A stretch of 64,000 nt of DNA, from positions 23,033,616 through 23,097,615 of the forward strand of contig NC_084894.1 in the NCBI RefSeq assembly GCF_958979055.1, given 5' to 3'. This DNA is from Alnus glutinosa. Its lineage: Eukaryota > Streptophyta > Magnoliopsida > Fagales > Betulaceae. Every line of letters begins with the position of its first letter. The first letter of the stretch is position 1. Positions 13,640 to 25,481 of the stretch are shown one piece after another. The translations under genes and the position numbers were made by a program. The notes beneath the pieces were generated by a model. It had not been told where the DNA came from, ran no database searches, and worked only from the letters and a program-made list of their open reading frames with translations.

Positions 13640-15050
13640 TGTTCAATTTGTCCTCTGTGCCTCGAAGCTAGCTAGCCCCCTATATCCACCACTAGATGTT
13701 CAAATCGATTCAAATTTTATCTTGTGGACCTTACAGCATTCACAATTTGAAGTGCTTCCCTTTCCATAACAATCAGCTGAAGCCTTAGGTTCCTACTAAA
13801 TTTAGCTAAGCATTAGATCAATTCCTATACTAATGCGCCCAGTTACTGAATCCACTGTCGTATCCCAATTTACCTTGTGAAAGCCTTTTTAGGGTGCTTG
13901 CCATCGACTATGATCCCCATCCCTGACCTCCAACACCTGATCATTTTCTTTATTATTTGCCTTCTTGTATTCACTCCTTACCTCCATGGCCCTTTTCACA
14001 ACCAGGTTTGGGTGGAGGAACTCCCCTCATGAACAATTGTGTTCCTATTGAACCATAAAGCTCCAGAGATCCCAACAAATAATTCAAATTATGTTCTGTC
14101 ACATTTTTCAAGCATCTCCTCCACCATTTGCAAAAAAGAAAAAGAAATTAGATCCACATTGATTGCTTTTCTGAATTTTTTTTACCGCATCCCTCGTTGA
14201 AGGACAACCCCATAAGATATGAGTAACGCTTTCGCTATCAATTTTGCAAATAGGGCAAAAAGATTCAATGACAATACCTCTCTTCATGCGGTTCTCCTTA
14301 GTTGGCAACAGGTTGTGGCAAGCTCTCCACTGAAACATCTTCGCAGCATTGAGAATTTGCTGATTCGCCAAACCCATTACCACTAGGTTTTTACTGAGCC
14401 TTCACCTTTTGTCAAATATTGTATTTCCTTTTCCAGGTGATATGTATTGCGATCTAAAAACTCCCATATGGTGGTACATCTCCAAACCAATGCATTTATT
14501 TGGTAGGAACAGCTAATTGGCACCTTAGTAATAGTCTTCACCTCTTCCCCTACAAATATTTCTTTTAACAATGCTAGATTCCACCACTTGGTATTTGATT
14601 CAATTAATTCCTTAACTTTAGCATTGCTTGCTAAGATTCGGATGTGTGACCGGACCATGAAAGTGGTTGGTGTGGGTTTTGAAGTAACCTCCAGCATTGC
14701 TTGGCTAGAAGAGCTTTGTTAAGCACACCAAGTCTCTAAAATCCATACCACCCCTCGCCTTAAGAAGGCACATCCTCTCCTAGCTTATCCAATAGACCTT
14801 GGATTCATTTTCTTGATGTCCCCATCAAAACTTCTACATCATTGAATTAATTTCATTGCTTAGTGCTTTTGGCAACAAGAACGCGCTCATGCTATAGGTG
14901 GGGAGCTTTGAGTTTTTTTATTCATGAGAGTTGTTAGTTTTCTTCCTCCCTTATTGGCTCAGTTTTCTTTGAGTTCTTTTATTTGCTCTTTGAAATAGTC
15001 CATTTTTCAATTAAAAAAGGCAGGTGGGAGAGACCAATTGAAAACTGCAC
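13640..15050 (-). mobile_element. decayed L1-type LINE, 3' part
   Basis: Read on the minus strand this block carries, in order, the distal part of a non-LTR reverse transcriptase (words like LLPKALSNEINSMM and KARGGMDFRDLVCLTK, about 14,700-14,880), then the plant LINE zinc-binding region zf-RVT (WRACHNLLPTKENRMKRG, then CPICKIDSESVTHILWGCPS, about 14,170-14,330), then a degraded RNase H region (VNWDTTVDSVTGRISIGI, about 13,800-13,880). Several stop codons and frame breaks interrupt the frames, so it is inactive. The segment 14,383-14,697 remains open. The 5' part, including ORF1 and the endonuclease, is not visible. It lies tail-to-tail with OBGM. Confidence 0.75.
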
Positions 15051-16284
15051 AGTAGTGACCACTAGCCTAGACAATGGAAACTGCATGCGCTCTCTCAAGT
15101 ATAACTGAGCCATAGCCTGACCTTGCCCTATAAGAGCATTAGTAAAACCCAGTTCGGCTAATACTAATAGAATTGGAGATTTTTATTTCGGGAGTCAAAC
15201 TCTCATCATAATACATGCCTAACCATTTTAAAAATTCCCTTAAAGCCAATAAGCGACTGAACCACCACCACTTATATTCTTTGAAACCATCTCTTAGTTT
15301 TGCTTTTTGATTCCGAATTCAAAAGAGTAAAGAATCTATTTTAAATTGTTTCAAACCACACATCGACCTGGCTTATAACACCAAGAAAGATAAAAGGTTT
15401 TTCAATGCATACATAGGGAATTTCTTCCTTGCCTTCATTGTTTAACACGAATTTAAATATTTTATTCTGTTGATGCACTCAAATTTCTCTTGCTCCATAG
15501 TGGACCACATTACCATAGAGAATAAAATAAAATTTGATTAAGAAAATTCCAATATAAAACATAAAGAGTTTTTAAACATCACCACAAATTTAAATATTTT
15601 ATTATGTTGTGTTTAATTGCTTTTTTAAAATCGTACATTTTAAAATAATTATTTTTAAATTACAAATTCAAATGGATCCTTTGAGTAAACGGATACAGAG
15701 TTTTTCTGAGAATTTTTTTTGTTACAAAATAACCTTTTTAACTCTTTTGGCTATCCTAATGTAAGTGATACACATGAAATACTTAATTGACCATGTATAT
15801 AACTTAGCTTATTATTTATGTTGTTAATGTATTAATTAAATGAATACATTCCTAATTTCAAATCGAATTATGTTTTTGAGGCAAGTTTGACCATCTAAAC
15901 CAAAAGAAAGTAACAATTATTCGATGCTGTTGTGTAAAGAAATCGACAAGCCAAAACTTTTTTTAAAAAAAAATTAAAAATTAAAAATTAAAAAGGCAGA
16001 CGAAGAGATCCATAAATGTAAAGATAACCAAAGCAAAGCAAACTCCACAATCAGGGGTTAGAAGCCATTTGAGACCCACCATATGCAACAAAAAGTCACG
16101 ACTCATTCCTAAGCATACGATGAATCCTATAAATCATATTTTAAACTTAATCATTATCATCTTTTAATATCAATCAATCTTTAATTTCCTTTTTTCTTTA
16201 ACAATAATTTATCCAAAGATTGATTGTCATTACTACATCAACAAATTGGATATGCTATTTAATATTTTTTTCAGCATTGTCTTA
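15051..16284. other. AT-rich intergenic DNA
   Basis: No gene is visible. The first 300 bases may still be degenerate LINE sequence on the minus strand, but I cannot recognise a domain. The rest is AT-rich with A/T runs. Confidence 0.4.
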
Positions 16285-16623
16285 GAGCATTTTCGGCAAT
16301 AATAACCAAAGTAGCTATTAAAAAAGTACTTTTTCTATATTCTCTCAAATAGATTCTTTATTCTACTGTCTACTTGCATTTAAATATTATTTTACGTGGA
16401 AAAAAGTGTGAAAGAAATAGGGAGAGAGAAAGAGAAAGAAGGAAAGAGAGAGAGAAAATAATAAAAAATACTATGTAGTGTGAATCTTCTGCCTATTTAC
16501 TATTCACACTAGAAGAAGAAAAAAAAAAAAATCTATTTTGCCTATTCCCCTGGAGACGAAAATGGCTCGTAATAGACAAATTTGAATATTATGAACCATT
16601 TACCTATTCTATTGGAGATGCTC
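16285..16623. mobile_element. Tourist-like MITE with TTA target duplication
   Basis: The left end GAGCATTTTCGGCAATA and the right end TATTGGAGATGCTC form imperfect terminal inverted repeats. The 339-bp element is flanked on both sides by TTA (16,282-16,284 and 16,624-16,626), the target duplication expected of PIF/Harbinger-type elements. The interior is GA-rich and noncoding. A larger element with similar ends sits in the first intron of the MBD gene near 54,428-55,416. Confidence 0.7.
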
Positions 16624-16626
16624 TTA

Positions 16627-17773
16627 GCATTCCTAGCTGACATGACATATTCAATCCACCTTTAGATCAATTTTAATTAAAAAAAATAAAAAAATTAAGA
16701 ATGAATTGAACATGTCACGTCTACTAAAAATGCTAAATATAATTTCTTTTTGTTTTTTATATAAAAAAGATTTGTGCAAAAATTAATTAACGTTATCACA
16801 TCAACATATATAATAGAATAAAAGTGTGATTTCCGGCCTTCGTTATCGCATACTTGGTAGCATGCATGGCCGAGAGTTTTCTTCCCAAGTCACAACCTAA
16901 AAGCAAAAAGAGCTTTTTGTGCTTGTTGAAAGCTTGGGAGCCATTCTTTTTGTGAATGGAAGAGCAGCAAGGAATTTTGTTATTGGAATCTCTTAGCTAA
17001 AAGCCCCTAATTTATTCCATCTAGGGTTCATTGCTCATACATGATTTGACAAACGAGACATGTTATTCGGTGTCCAATCTGGTCTATATCTATTAATTGT
17101 GTTCATTGTGGGGTAGCTTGATCCTCAAATTTGTAAAGAAATATTAGAATATTTCAAATTTAATATGAAAATCATAACTTAATAATTAGGGATTGTATTG
17201 ACATTTGTACGAATAATATTAAAAATTACATTTTTATCACACTATTGTTTCATGCCGCTACGTCCCAATACCTGACCTATGTTGATAATTATTGTTGGAT
17301 TTATGAGTAATAGGATCAAAGATTCAAAATCCTCTAGATTATTTAAGATAGTTTTATAGTAAAGTTGGTAAAATCTCAATCATCATGACCATGTTCAATG
17401 TTATGCTTTTGTATTGCCAAAGCAGCATGCTTCATGCCTCTCGAGTGCCACATTTATTTATCCTTATAAATTATATATATTATATGTAGATAATGTAGTG
17501 TTGAATTCAAAGTACATCCTATATATATCTCTTTATAATGCCCCATTACTCGTTTTTTTTATATTAAAATAAATATTTTATTAAATCCACTTTTAAATGG
17601 AATGTCTTTTATATGTTTATTGTACATATCAAATTTTACATGGGTAGAATGTCATTCATTTATTTAATTTCGAAACTCATATATTTAATAGATTTTTAAA
17701 ATATAAGAAAGTTATACTTACAAATATTATAAGATAAGATGATTTTTTATTATTATTTATTATCTTAATATTT
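16627..17773. other. AT-rich intergenic DNA
   Basis: No gene, RNA or clear repeat boundary could be supported here. Composition is strongly AT-rich and open frames are short. Confidence 0.4.
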
Positions 17774-18173
17774 GGGAAAAAATGCAACATCAATCATGTG
17801 GTATACCAGATTTGCAATTAATTCATTGTGATATAAAAATGAATTTAAAAGTCATTGAGGTATGCCAACTCAGAGGTTCGTGAGGTATGTCAAAAAAATA
17901 ATTTACTTCCTACAGTCAAATTTTATTCACTGACTTACATATTTCGTTAGTGTGTCACTGACTTAAACAAGATACGTGTTGAAATTTTATTAGCTCAGAT
18001 GTATCACATTATCAAAACTTGTTAATTCAGTGAACGAATTTTTTTTCTTTAAGAAATAAATTGTGTTTTTAGCATACCTCAGAGACTTTTAAATTCATTT
18101 TGATATCATATAGAGTTAAATGCAAATAAGGTGAACCACAAAAACTGATTTTGCATTTTTCTCTAATATTTGA
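17774..18173. mobile_element. 400-bp element with ~100-bp inverted ends and 8-bp duplication
   Basis: The left end GGGAAAAAATGCAACATCA and the reverse complement of the right end GAGAAAAATGCAAAATCAG begin imperfect inverted repeats of about 100 bp that both include the word AATGAATTTAAAAGTC. The direct repeat TAATATTT flanks the element at 17,766-17,773 and 18,174-18,181. Long ends and an 8-bp duplication suggest a Mutator-like or hAT-type nonautonomous element. It has no coding capacity. Confidence 0.7.
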
Positions 18174-18181
18174 AGAACATG

Positions 18182-19480
18182 ATGAATATATAAAATCATT
18201 TAATTTCATTATGGGTTTGATGAAATATTGATTTAATATATATTAAATAACCCTTAAATCTAAAACATCATTTTGACACGAGACAAGAGAGGCAAGGGGA
18301 TTCATTGATCTGCCCAAATCATATCAGATACGATCCTTTTAATTTTAAGTGAAATGAAAAGATGATTCATTTTATTATTGAAATTTTGATTTGTTGTATC
18401 TAACGATGTATATGGTGTCACGTTATTTAAAATTAGATAACGTAACAACATATACAATATTAAATCTGTGAAATTTAACGTTCACCATAAAATAAACATG
18501 ATCCACGAGAGTAACCTTTTTGTATTTTTCCTTAAAATAATTATTATTGATTAAGACCTTGTCCACTTCCTTTATTTCAAACACTTGATTTTTACAAATA
18601 GTTGAATCGATTCTACAATGATATTTTTGGCTAATCCATATGTTCTTTGTCTTCTAGCCAAACGGTGGAAAAAGAAGTTTATATATACTTCATAGATATG
18701 CTCAAAGCATATGGAAAGTAATTAACTTTTTTCTTTAAACAACTATTTTCCCTTTAGAAAATTGGCATCGATAAAGACCTTTTCAGTGTCCACTAGCTTC
18801 CTTAATTTTTAATTCTCCGGATTTTTACAAGAAATTGACCCTTTGTGTCTACTAGTTGCCTTGTCTTCCAGCAAAATGGTGAAAAAAAAACCCCCAAAGT
18901 CCAATTCACAAACAATTTATTAAAGCTACTCCATCCCATTAGGTGAACAAACTACCAACGACCATTTTAGAAAACTCTGGAAAGTCAAATTACATACGTA
19001 CAATATTAGGTTTTTCCTTTATTTATTTATTTCTTTTTTGTGCCTGTACTTCTTTTATCTTCACTATAATGAATATTTTAAAATTTTAAATTGATAAAAA
19101 ATGGTTGACTTAGTTTTCTAAATTAATATTTTAACACTCTTCATCTTGCGTGTACGTAAGCTTCTCTTTAACAAGTACTGAAACCCAACACGTTAGAATA
19201 AATTATGAAATTAAGTTTAAATCACCATTTATTTCAAAATTTTAAATTAATAGAAAGTGGTGGACTTAATTATTTAAATTAGTATTACAACAAATGAGAT
19301 ATTATTAGTCAAACTTAATTTTAATTAATTTAGGAGTTTTTTTCATACGTATTTGGGAATTGATTTCTTATTAGACTTGTAGAACAAATATTTAATTTCC
19401 CCATTAAAGGGGAGAAAAAAGAAGAAGATAGAGTTGCAAAACCTGAGTGAAAGGTGGAATGTAACATAAGACAGAGTCCA
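18182..19480. other. AT-rich intergenic DNA with dispersed repeats
   Basis: No gene is seen. About 18,320-18,500 is a dispersed repeat whose relative lies near 60,190-60,365; both contain an ATCTAAYGATGTAT word and a TAACGTRAC word. About 19,080-19,320 holds two loosely similar AT-rich copies around the words AAATTTTAAATTRATA and GACTTA. Confidence 0.45.
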
Positions 19481-19554
19481 GACGCAACTGGCCTACGATT
19501 CGTCCACGTGTATGGTGGATACGACTCTTTCCACCCTGAACTGCGTTATAAATA
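19481..19554 (+). promoter_or_regulatory. metallothionein gene 1 promoter
   Basis: A TATA box (TATAAATA) at 19,547-19,554 lies 97 bases upstream of the first metallothionein ATG. Upstream, 19,481-19,517 contains GACGCAACTGGCC and a G-box core CCACGTGT. The same block recurs upstream of the second metallothionein gene at 25,316-25,352, so it is probably functional rather than chance. The G-box suggests bZIP or bHLH control, which is an inference. Confidence 0.65.
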
Positions 19555-19650
19555 GCAGCTCAGGTCTCCACTTGAAAACTCATCCTAGAGTTGTGTCCGA
19601 ATTCAATTCCCAGTAAAAATCTTTTCCAGTTCTTATTTCTCTCAAGAAAA

Positions 19651-20391
19651 ATGTCTTCCTGCGGTGGAAACTGTGGCTCTGACTGCAAGTGCGGTGACGG
19701 CTGCAAGTGCGTAGATACTTCCTCCAGTTTTGCAATTCTTGTGAAATTTGTTTTCCATGAAAAACATATGTTATATATACATTCATTTGTTGTTAAAGTA
19801 TTAAATTTCTCTCTTCCTACAGTTTAATCTTTTGGGATAATTAGTAATTTAACATGGTCTCAGAGTCAAAGATCTTGAGTTCGAACATCGATTCTGTCAT
19901 TTATCTTTCATTTCAGTTAAATATTTCACTTGTTGGATTTCACATATTAAAACGGAGTTTAAGCCCACACGTGAAGAGAAGTGACGAAATGTTAAAGTAT
20001 TGATTAAATAATTAATTTTATCTCATCCTATTATGATCGGCTTAAGCTTTTGATTTGTTTAATTTTCTTTGTTAATTTCTGGTTTTTTGCTCAACCATTT
20101 TTCCCTTATGCTTTTGCAGGTGCGGCAAGTACGCCGCTGACCTGAGCTACTCAGAGACGACCACCACTGAGACCGTTATTGCTGGGGTTGCACCAGTGAA
20201 GATGTACGTGTATAGTTAAATACACAAATATATTGTAATATATATTACATATATTAATTCAAATTTTCATAGAAAATAACTTGCAATTTTACTATGTTAA
20301 TTATTGCAGTAGCTACGAGATGAGCTCTGGGGCAGAGAATGGCTGCAAGTGTGGATCAAACTGCAGCTGCGACCCATGCAACTGCAAGTGA
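19651..20391 (+). CDS. metallothionein, type 1-like, copy 1
   Basis: Three exons (19,651-19,706, 20,120-20,203, 20,310-20,391) encode 73 residues. The protein has the plant metallothionein layout: a Cys-rich N-terminal domain (MSSCGGNCGSDCKCGDGCKC, six Cys), a Cys-free spacer with the family words DLSYSETTTTET and GVAPVK, and a C-terminal domain [15 protein letters not shown] with six Cys. Twelve Cys in two clusters fit type 1, although the first pair is spaced C-x3-C instead of C-x-C. Such proteins bind Cu, Zn and Cd in the cytosol. The same exon phases are seen in copy 2 at 25,482. Exon 1 uses a GTGCGT donor that overlaps the Lys-Cys codons. Intron 1 contains a SINE-like repeat. Confidence 0.88.
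19840..20040 (+). repeat. SINE-like repeat in metallothionein intron 1
   Basis: The block contains TGGTCTCAGAGT followed by TTGAGTTCGAACATC, which resemble the A-box and B-box of a tRNA-derived promoter with roughly the right spacing, then a tail containing GTTGGATTTCACATATTAAA and TGTTAAAGTATTGATTAAAT. A reverse-strand relative lies at about 21,050-21,215. I see no clear target duplication. It could instead be a fragment of another repeat that begins with a primer-binding-like sequence. Confidence 0.4.
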
Positions 20392-21405
20392 GAAGCTAAG
20401 GCCCAAAGAAAGCAGAATTTGTGGCTGTTGGAATATCATATAAATAAAAGGGAACACGATAATGGAATGTATGGTTGGATCTATGGATCCCTATATATAT
20501 ATATATATTAATGTAAATAAGACAGCTGCTTTGTTGCAACTCCATTTCCATGGTGTTTGTGTTCAACTTTATGTACCACTACTGATGCTTTGTTATGGGT
20601 ATTGGAGTTCAATATATGCTTAAATTTCGGAAGGAAATGTTTGACATGTGTGGAGCGAAACTTTACTAACTCCTCCTCTTAAGTATGGCCTTCAATTAGT
20701 TATGGTTTAGTTTGGTCCATCGACTACATCAGAAAAGAATTCACGGCCATTATTTGTCTGAATTGCTAGAATAATTTGAGCAGGTAATACTAGAGACCAC
20801 ATATGACCTCAGACCCACATGACTAAATAGGTGGCCGATCAGTCCATATATAATTTATTTGGACATGTATATCTTATATGAAATCTCTCACATTGTTTGT
20901 CCAAATTACACGTAATTGTTGTGGATCTCAATCCAATTACATGTACCTTGGAAAAGCAACCGCAAAAACATCACAGATTCACAAGAAAGTAGCGGGGGAA
21001 GATCCTTGGGAGAGAAGCTCCTATAGGGGAATTGCAACAAACTTCATCGTTTAATTAATACTTTAACATTATTCTCTTCACGCATGAGACCAAATAACAC
21101 GTATAGGATATTTTAATTAAAAATGGAGATAAAATATGTAGTCAAGGTTTGAACTCAAAACATCAACTTTGATATTATGTTAAATTACAATTTATTCTAA
21201 AAGCTGGTAAAAAATAATGAATTTAGTTATTTAGTTAATACTTTAATACACCTTATATGTGATACCAAGCAACACATAAAGTATTTTAATTAAAAATAAA
21301 AGGTAAATTATAAAGCCAAAATTGAGAAGCTCAATGACATAACATTCAAGCAATAGTAAAAATAGAGAATGTGATGTATGTACTTTTGAAAAACTAGATA
21401 GTTAA
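20392..21405. other. 3' UTR and AT-rich spacer after metallothionein copy 1
   Basis: The first 200-250 bases should be the 3' untranslated region, including a (TA)n run near 20,494-20,508. Beyond it the spacer is AT-rich. At about 21,050-21,215, on the minus strand, is a relative of the SINE-like repeat found in intron 1 (GTTTTGAGTTCAAACCTTGA). No gene is seen. Confidence 0.45.
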
Positions 21406-22769
21406 TGTTAGTTTTTGGACCGGGAATGTATTTTTAACCGGTCAAGTGATTTTTGTCCCATAATGGCCAAAGAGGGAGTTTGTTGATTTTTGTGTTAGCT
21501 GCATTTTGTTTGACAAAATCACTATTATGTAATGTTACTGTTTTCACAGGGATGCTGTATATTTCAGAATCTTCACAGTAATTAGAGTTTATGTCTCTAA
21601 TACAGAAATAATCTCATTATGACAAGTTGCAAAGTGTCACAAGCTTCAAAGAAGGCTATTTAAAGCGTCAAAGAAGATTCTGTGTAGATTCCAACTCAAA
21701 GATGTCGGATCTCAAGATTTCGTCTGGACGGCCCTATCTAGAGCCTGGACGCTCTTCAGTCAGCAACATCCGTCCGGACGACGTGGCCAAACCGCCCGAA
21801 CTCCCATCAGTGTCAAAAAGCTTGGAACAATTCAAGTTTGCATACGTCAAGACGTTATGAAAACATATCCGAACGCTCTTCAAAGTTCCAGAAGAATCTT
21901 GCGTTCAAATGCATCAGTCCGGACAACGTGGCAATACTGTCTGGACGTCAGTCAATGTTCGACAAGTAAAATGATTTCCTTCGTAGACACAGATATGGAA
22001 AGACAGCTGCAACCATTCGAACGTCAGGTCTACACCGTCCGGACGCTATCTTTGATAAGGTAAGATGTGGAGAAGATTTGCAACAGTCCGGACGTCAGGG
22101 CAACACCGTCCGGACTCCAGTCTTTATTATGAAAATTGCGTGCAGCAGAAGTGCAACTGTCTAGACGCTAGGCAACACCGTTCGGACGCAGCCTTATTCA
22201 AGAAAGAAAATCGCCGCTTTATGAAAAGTCGGTTGCACAGTTCACCGTCCGGACTGCCTCATCTTACGTCTGGACGCTGCCTAGAGAAAACTGAATCAGA
22301 GTTGATTTAGGTCTTCTGTAGCCCATAAATAGAGGTCTCTAGGCATATATTATTGACAAAATTCAATATTAAATTCTCTATAGCTTAGAGAAGGTGTTTA
22401 GAGAGATATTGAAGATCTGCTAGCTCTCTAGCTGTTTTCAGTGTGTGATTTGATCAGCTGTGAAGTCTATCTTAGGGAGAAGCCCTAAGGTAAATGATTC
22501 TATTGAAGATCCCTTCAAGTAAAAAACCTGGTTGTGAGGCGTTCGTGTTGGGTTACACGTTAGAATTCAAGGTACGAATTGCATCAGGAGTATGTGAGTG
22601 CTACTGCTTTGTAACTAGGTTTGTCTTCTGAATAGTGGATATCCTGGGTTTGGCTGCCCTCGAGTAGTTTTTCTCTTAATTGAGTTTCTACTTCGTCAAC
22701 AAAATATTTGTCTCCTTTAAATTTCGCATTTTATATTTTGTTGCACACTATTCATACACACACACACAG
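21406..22769 (+). mobile_element. probable solo LTR of a Copia-like element (fossil)
   Basis: The block begins with TGTTAG and ends in a CA-rich run, and is flanked by AGTTAA at 21,400-21,405 and 22,770-22,775, a candidate target duplication. Its last 350 bases resemble LTR ends of plant Copia elements, including GGTTTGGCTGCCCTCGAGTAG. No protein-coding part of the element is present between the flanks, so a solo LTR left by recombination is the simplest reading. The interior (21,720-22,285) carries about a dozen copies of a motif related to the self-complementary word CGTCCGGACG. The family assignment is by resemblance only. It lies between the two metallothionein genes. Confidence 0.6.
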
Positions 22770-22829
22770 AGTTAATTAGAAGTCATCTTTATTTTTTTAG
22801 TTAAAATAAAATATATATAAAAAAAAAAA

Positions 22830-23531
22830 AAAATGCTAGGGATACTTAAACTTTTACAAAGAAAACTTTACAAACTGATGTGGCATATGTTTAAAGACGA
22901 AAAATGCCCTTTTAGCAAAAACCATTATTTCAAGACCCCCTTGCTCCGTCAAAGGATGTCTCGCCGGACGTCTTGTCGTCTGGCCGGACGTGAAAGGGTC
23001 GGATCTACATCGCCGTTTCAAGACCACCAGAACTCCGTGGTCGGACGTCTGCCATCTGTCAGGGATCCGGCGGCCAGTGGCGTCATTTAGCCACGAACGA
23101 CCAGATCTAGTCGTTCGTGATTTCTCCAATCACGGCCGGGATCTGTTCCCCCAACCAGAACGGCCAGATCCCGGCCATCTGTCCGGGATTTGGCCCATCC
23201 CCGGCTAGACCGGCTGAATCCCAGCCGTCTGGCCGGGATCCGGCTCTTCCCCGACCAGAAGCTTGATCGGGGTCGAGGTCGAGTCCGAGATTGTCTGGGG
23301 TGCTGGGTTTCTAGTGGTCGAGGTCGGAATCGTGGTCGGTCGGCGTGCTGAGTTTCCGGCGACACGATGGTTCCGGCGAGTTGGGTTCAAGAAGAGATAA
23401 AAGGGTATTTTTGTCTATGTACTAAAATTTGTTTTAACTTATTTTAATGTTAAACTGATATGGAGCCTCTCATGAGCTTCCATGTCACTTTGTAAACTTC
23501 TCTTTGTAAAAGTTTAAGTACCCCTAACATT
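22830..23531. mobile_element. nonautonomous TIR transposon with CCGG-rich core
   Basis: The left end (from about 22,832, TGCTAGGGATACTTAAACTT) and the reverse complement of the right end (TGTTAGGGGTACTTAAACTT) form inverted repeats of about 50 bp with a few mismatches. Poly(A) on the left and poly(A) on the right edge make the exact limits and target duplication unclear. The 300-bp core at about 22,950-23,380 is strikingly GC-rich, with many CCGG and GGCC words including CTGGCCGGGATCCGGC at 23,229-23,244. Overlapping open frames on both strands in this core reflect its composition and have no known domain. Confidence 0.65.
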
Positions 23532-23620
23532 TCTCAAAAAAAAAAAAATGTGAGTTTTTTTTAACAAAGAAAAAATAATTACGTACTGAACCGGATGTAA
23601 ATGTTATAAATTGAGCATTC

Positions 23621-23913
23621 CTAAGGGTGAATTTGGGATCGATTGCGATTTCATGGACAAAAAGTGCGATTTTAAACCAAATCGCAGAAAATGAACATTT
23701 TGAAAATTGCGTTTTTAAAAAATTGCAATTTGAAAATGCAAAAAATTGCTTTTTCAATTCGCAAGCAATTTGGTGGCTTTTTTAAAACGCAGAATTTTAA
23801 AGGCTAATCTACAATTTTAAAGGCTAAACTGAAATTTTGTCAAACTCTTAACTGTGATTTTAAAAATCACTTTTTTAAATTACACTTTTTAAATCGCAAA
23901 CCTAAACTGACCG
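23621..23913 (-). mobile_element. MITE of the GCGATTT family, copy 1
   Basis: The block is built of words such as TTGCGATTTCATGG and AGTGCGATTTTAAA, and ends with AAATCGCAAACC. It matches, in the opposite orientation and over most of its length, the element at 50,531-50,810. The imperfect inverted ends contain AGGGTGAATTTGGG. It is noncoding. I could not fix a target duplication. Confidence 0.55.
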
Positions 23914-25315
23914 TTATTCATATTCAACTGCATATAAATGGCCAAGCGGTTGTGAAGTCACAAATAGAATAAAATTGATTCATTCAATTACTGGGATTTT
24001 GTCTAAGTAATTATTGAATCCATAAATAGGATATACAATGGGTTGATAGGTAATATTGACATGAGAAATGTTACTTTGCATTTTCTTAACATATTCATAT
24101 ATTTATTTGACGTGACGTGTTCAATATAATTTTTTTAATTAAAATTAATCTAAAGATGAATTGAGCTTGACACGTAAATTAAATATACTAAAAAACGCAA
24201 AAATATAATTTCTGTAGTTTGATAGATATGACCTTTCACTATAGTCAAATCCTAAACCTATTTTTCTTTTTTCTGATATAAAATATGAGATTTTACAAAA
24301 TCGATCGACAGAAAATGTAACAAATGTGAGGGCTATTTTTTTTTTTTTTTAAAAAAAAATGTTATTTTTGTCTCGGTCCCAATTGATCAATAATTAACCG
24401 CAAACTAATTAAATATTTTATCTCCGAGTTGATTTTCTATTTTGGTAAATAATATCATTGACAACTCTGAATTCCAAATCATCTCTTTCATATAATAAAT
24501 CCGAAAAAAAAAAATGACATTCAATTTATATATAATCTTCTATTTCATATATGATCACTAGTCTGTCTAGTCATGTGCAACTGTATAACGCACGTGACTA
24601 CTTTTTATTTATTTATTTTTTTTTATTTTGACGTTAATTATTAACAGAATAACTTATTTGATGCGGGATGGTAGTTATTTAAGAAGAATAAAAATCTTAT
24701 TCAAAGAAAAAACACAACTTGCAAACAGCTGCAAGGAAAAGATTGATGGACGACACATCACAGAGGTAGATGGACGAATGCATAGCGGAGAGGCTAAAAT
24801 TATTGATTTGGTTAAAAAACACCTACAAACAAGAGAAAAAACCAAAATAAGAGGAAGACGGTAAAAGCAAGAAATAGAATGGGAAAGAAAGAAGACGAGA
24901 GAGTGTATCTGCTCACTCTTCCTCTCGTATCTATTTTTTGAAAAATTATCCTAATTGTGAATAATTCATACATTATATATGAAAACTCTCATAAATTTGC
25001 CCGCTCAAATAAGTTTGGATCTGCCTATTTGTCTCTTTTATATTTATTATAACAATCTTATCAACAAATTAATAGATATCCGGATCCATCTGGAGAGCGG
25101 CATTTTTCATGCGTCTTTTTTAACTCTTAAGGCCTGTCGTTTACTTTCAGGATTTACCGATGTGCCGAAAGTGGACGGGTATTATTTAACCTTAAATAAC
25201 CAATAACCGTTCAAGGTACAGCCTCATAAATAACTACTGTTAATGTTAATCAAAATCTGAATGATTGGTGGTGCTCCACCCATAAGGCTGTGACTAGGAC
25301 GTTGAGAAAGTCATA
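23914..25315. other. AT-rich intergenic DNA
   Basis: No gene is supported. Homopolymer tracts occur near 24,330-24,358. A short open frame at 24,628-24,864 has no recognisable domain, and the sequence around it does not look like an exon. Confidence 0.45.
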
Positions 25316-25397
25316 GACGCAATTGGCCTAGGATTCACCCACGTGTACGGTCGATGCCTTCCCCTTCCCCTACCTACCATCGTCTACGTTATAAATA
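25316..25397 (+). promoter_or_regulatory. metallothionein gene 2 promoter
   Basis: TATAAATA at 25,390-25,397 lies 85 bases upstream of the second metallothionein ATG. The block at 25,316-25,352 (GACGCAATTGGCCTAGGATT, then CCCACGTGTACGG) matches the block upstream of copy 1 at nearly every position, while the sequence between block and TATA box differs. This conservation in otherwise diverged flanks marks it as a likely regulatory site. Confidence 0.65.
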
Positions 25398-25481
25398 GTA
25401 GCAACGGAGGACTCTATCTCTCAGAAGTCTTCATAGCTAGAGATTTTTTTCCAATCCTTTATTCTTAACACTCTGAAGAAA

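Noticed and set aside
22854-23390. Several overlapping open frames on both strands
   Set aside because: They come from the GC-rich core of a nonautonomous transposon, where stop codons are rare by composition.
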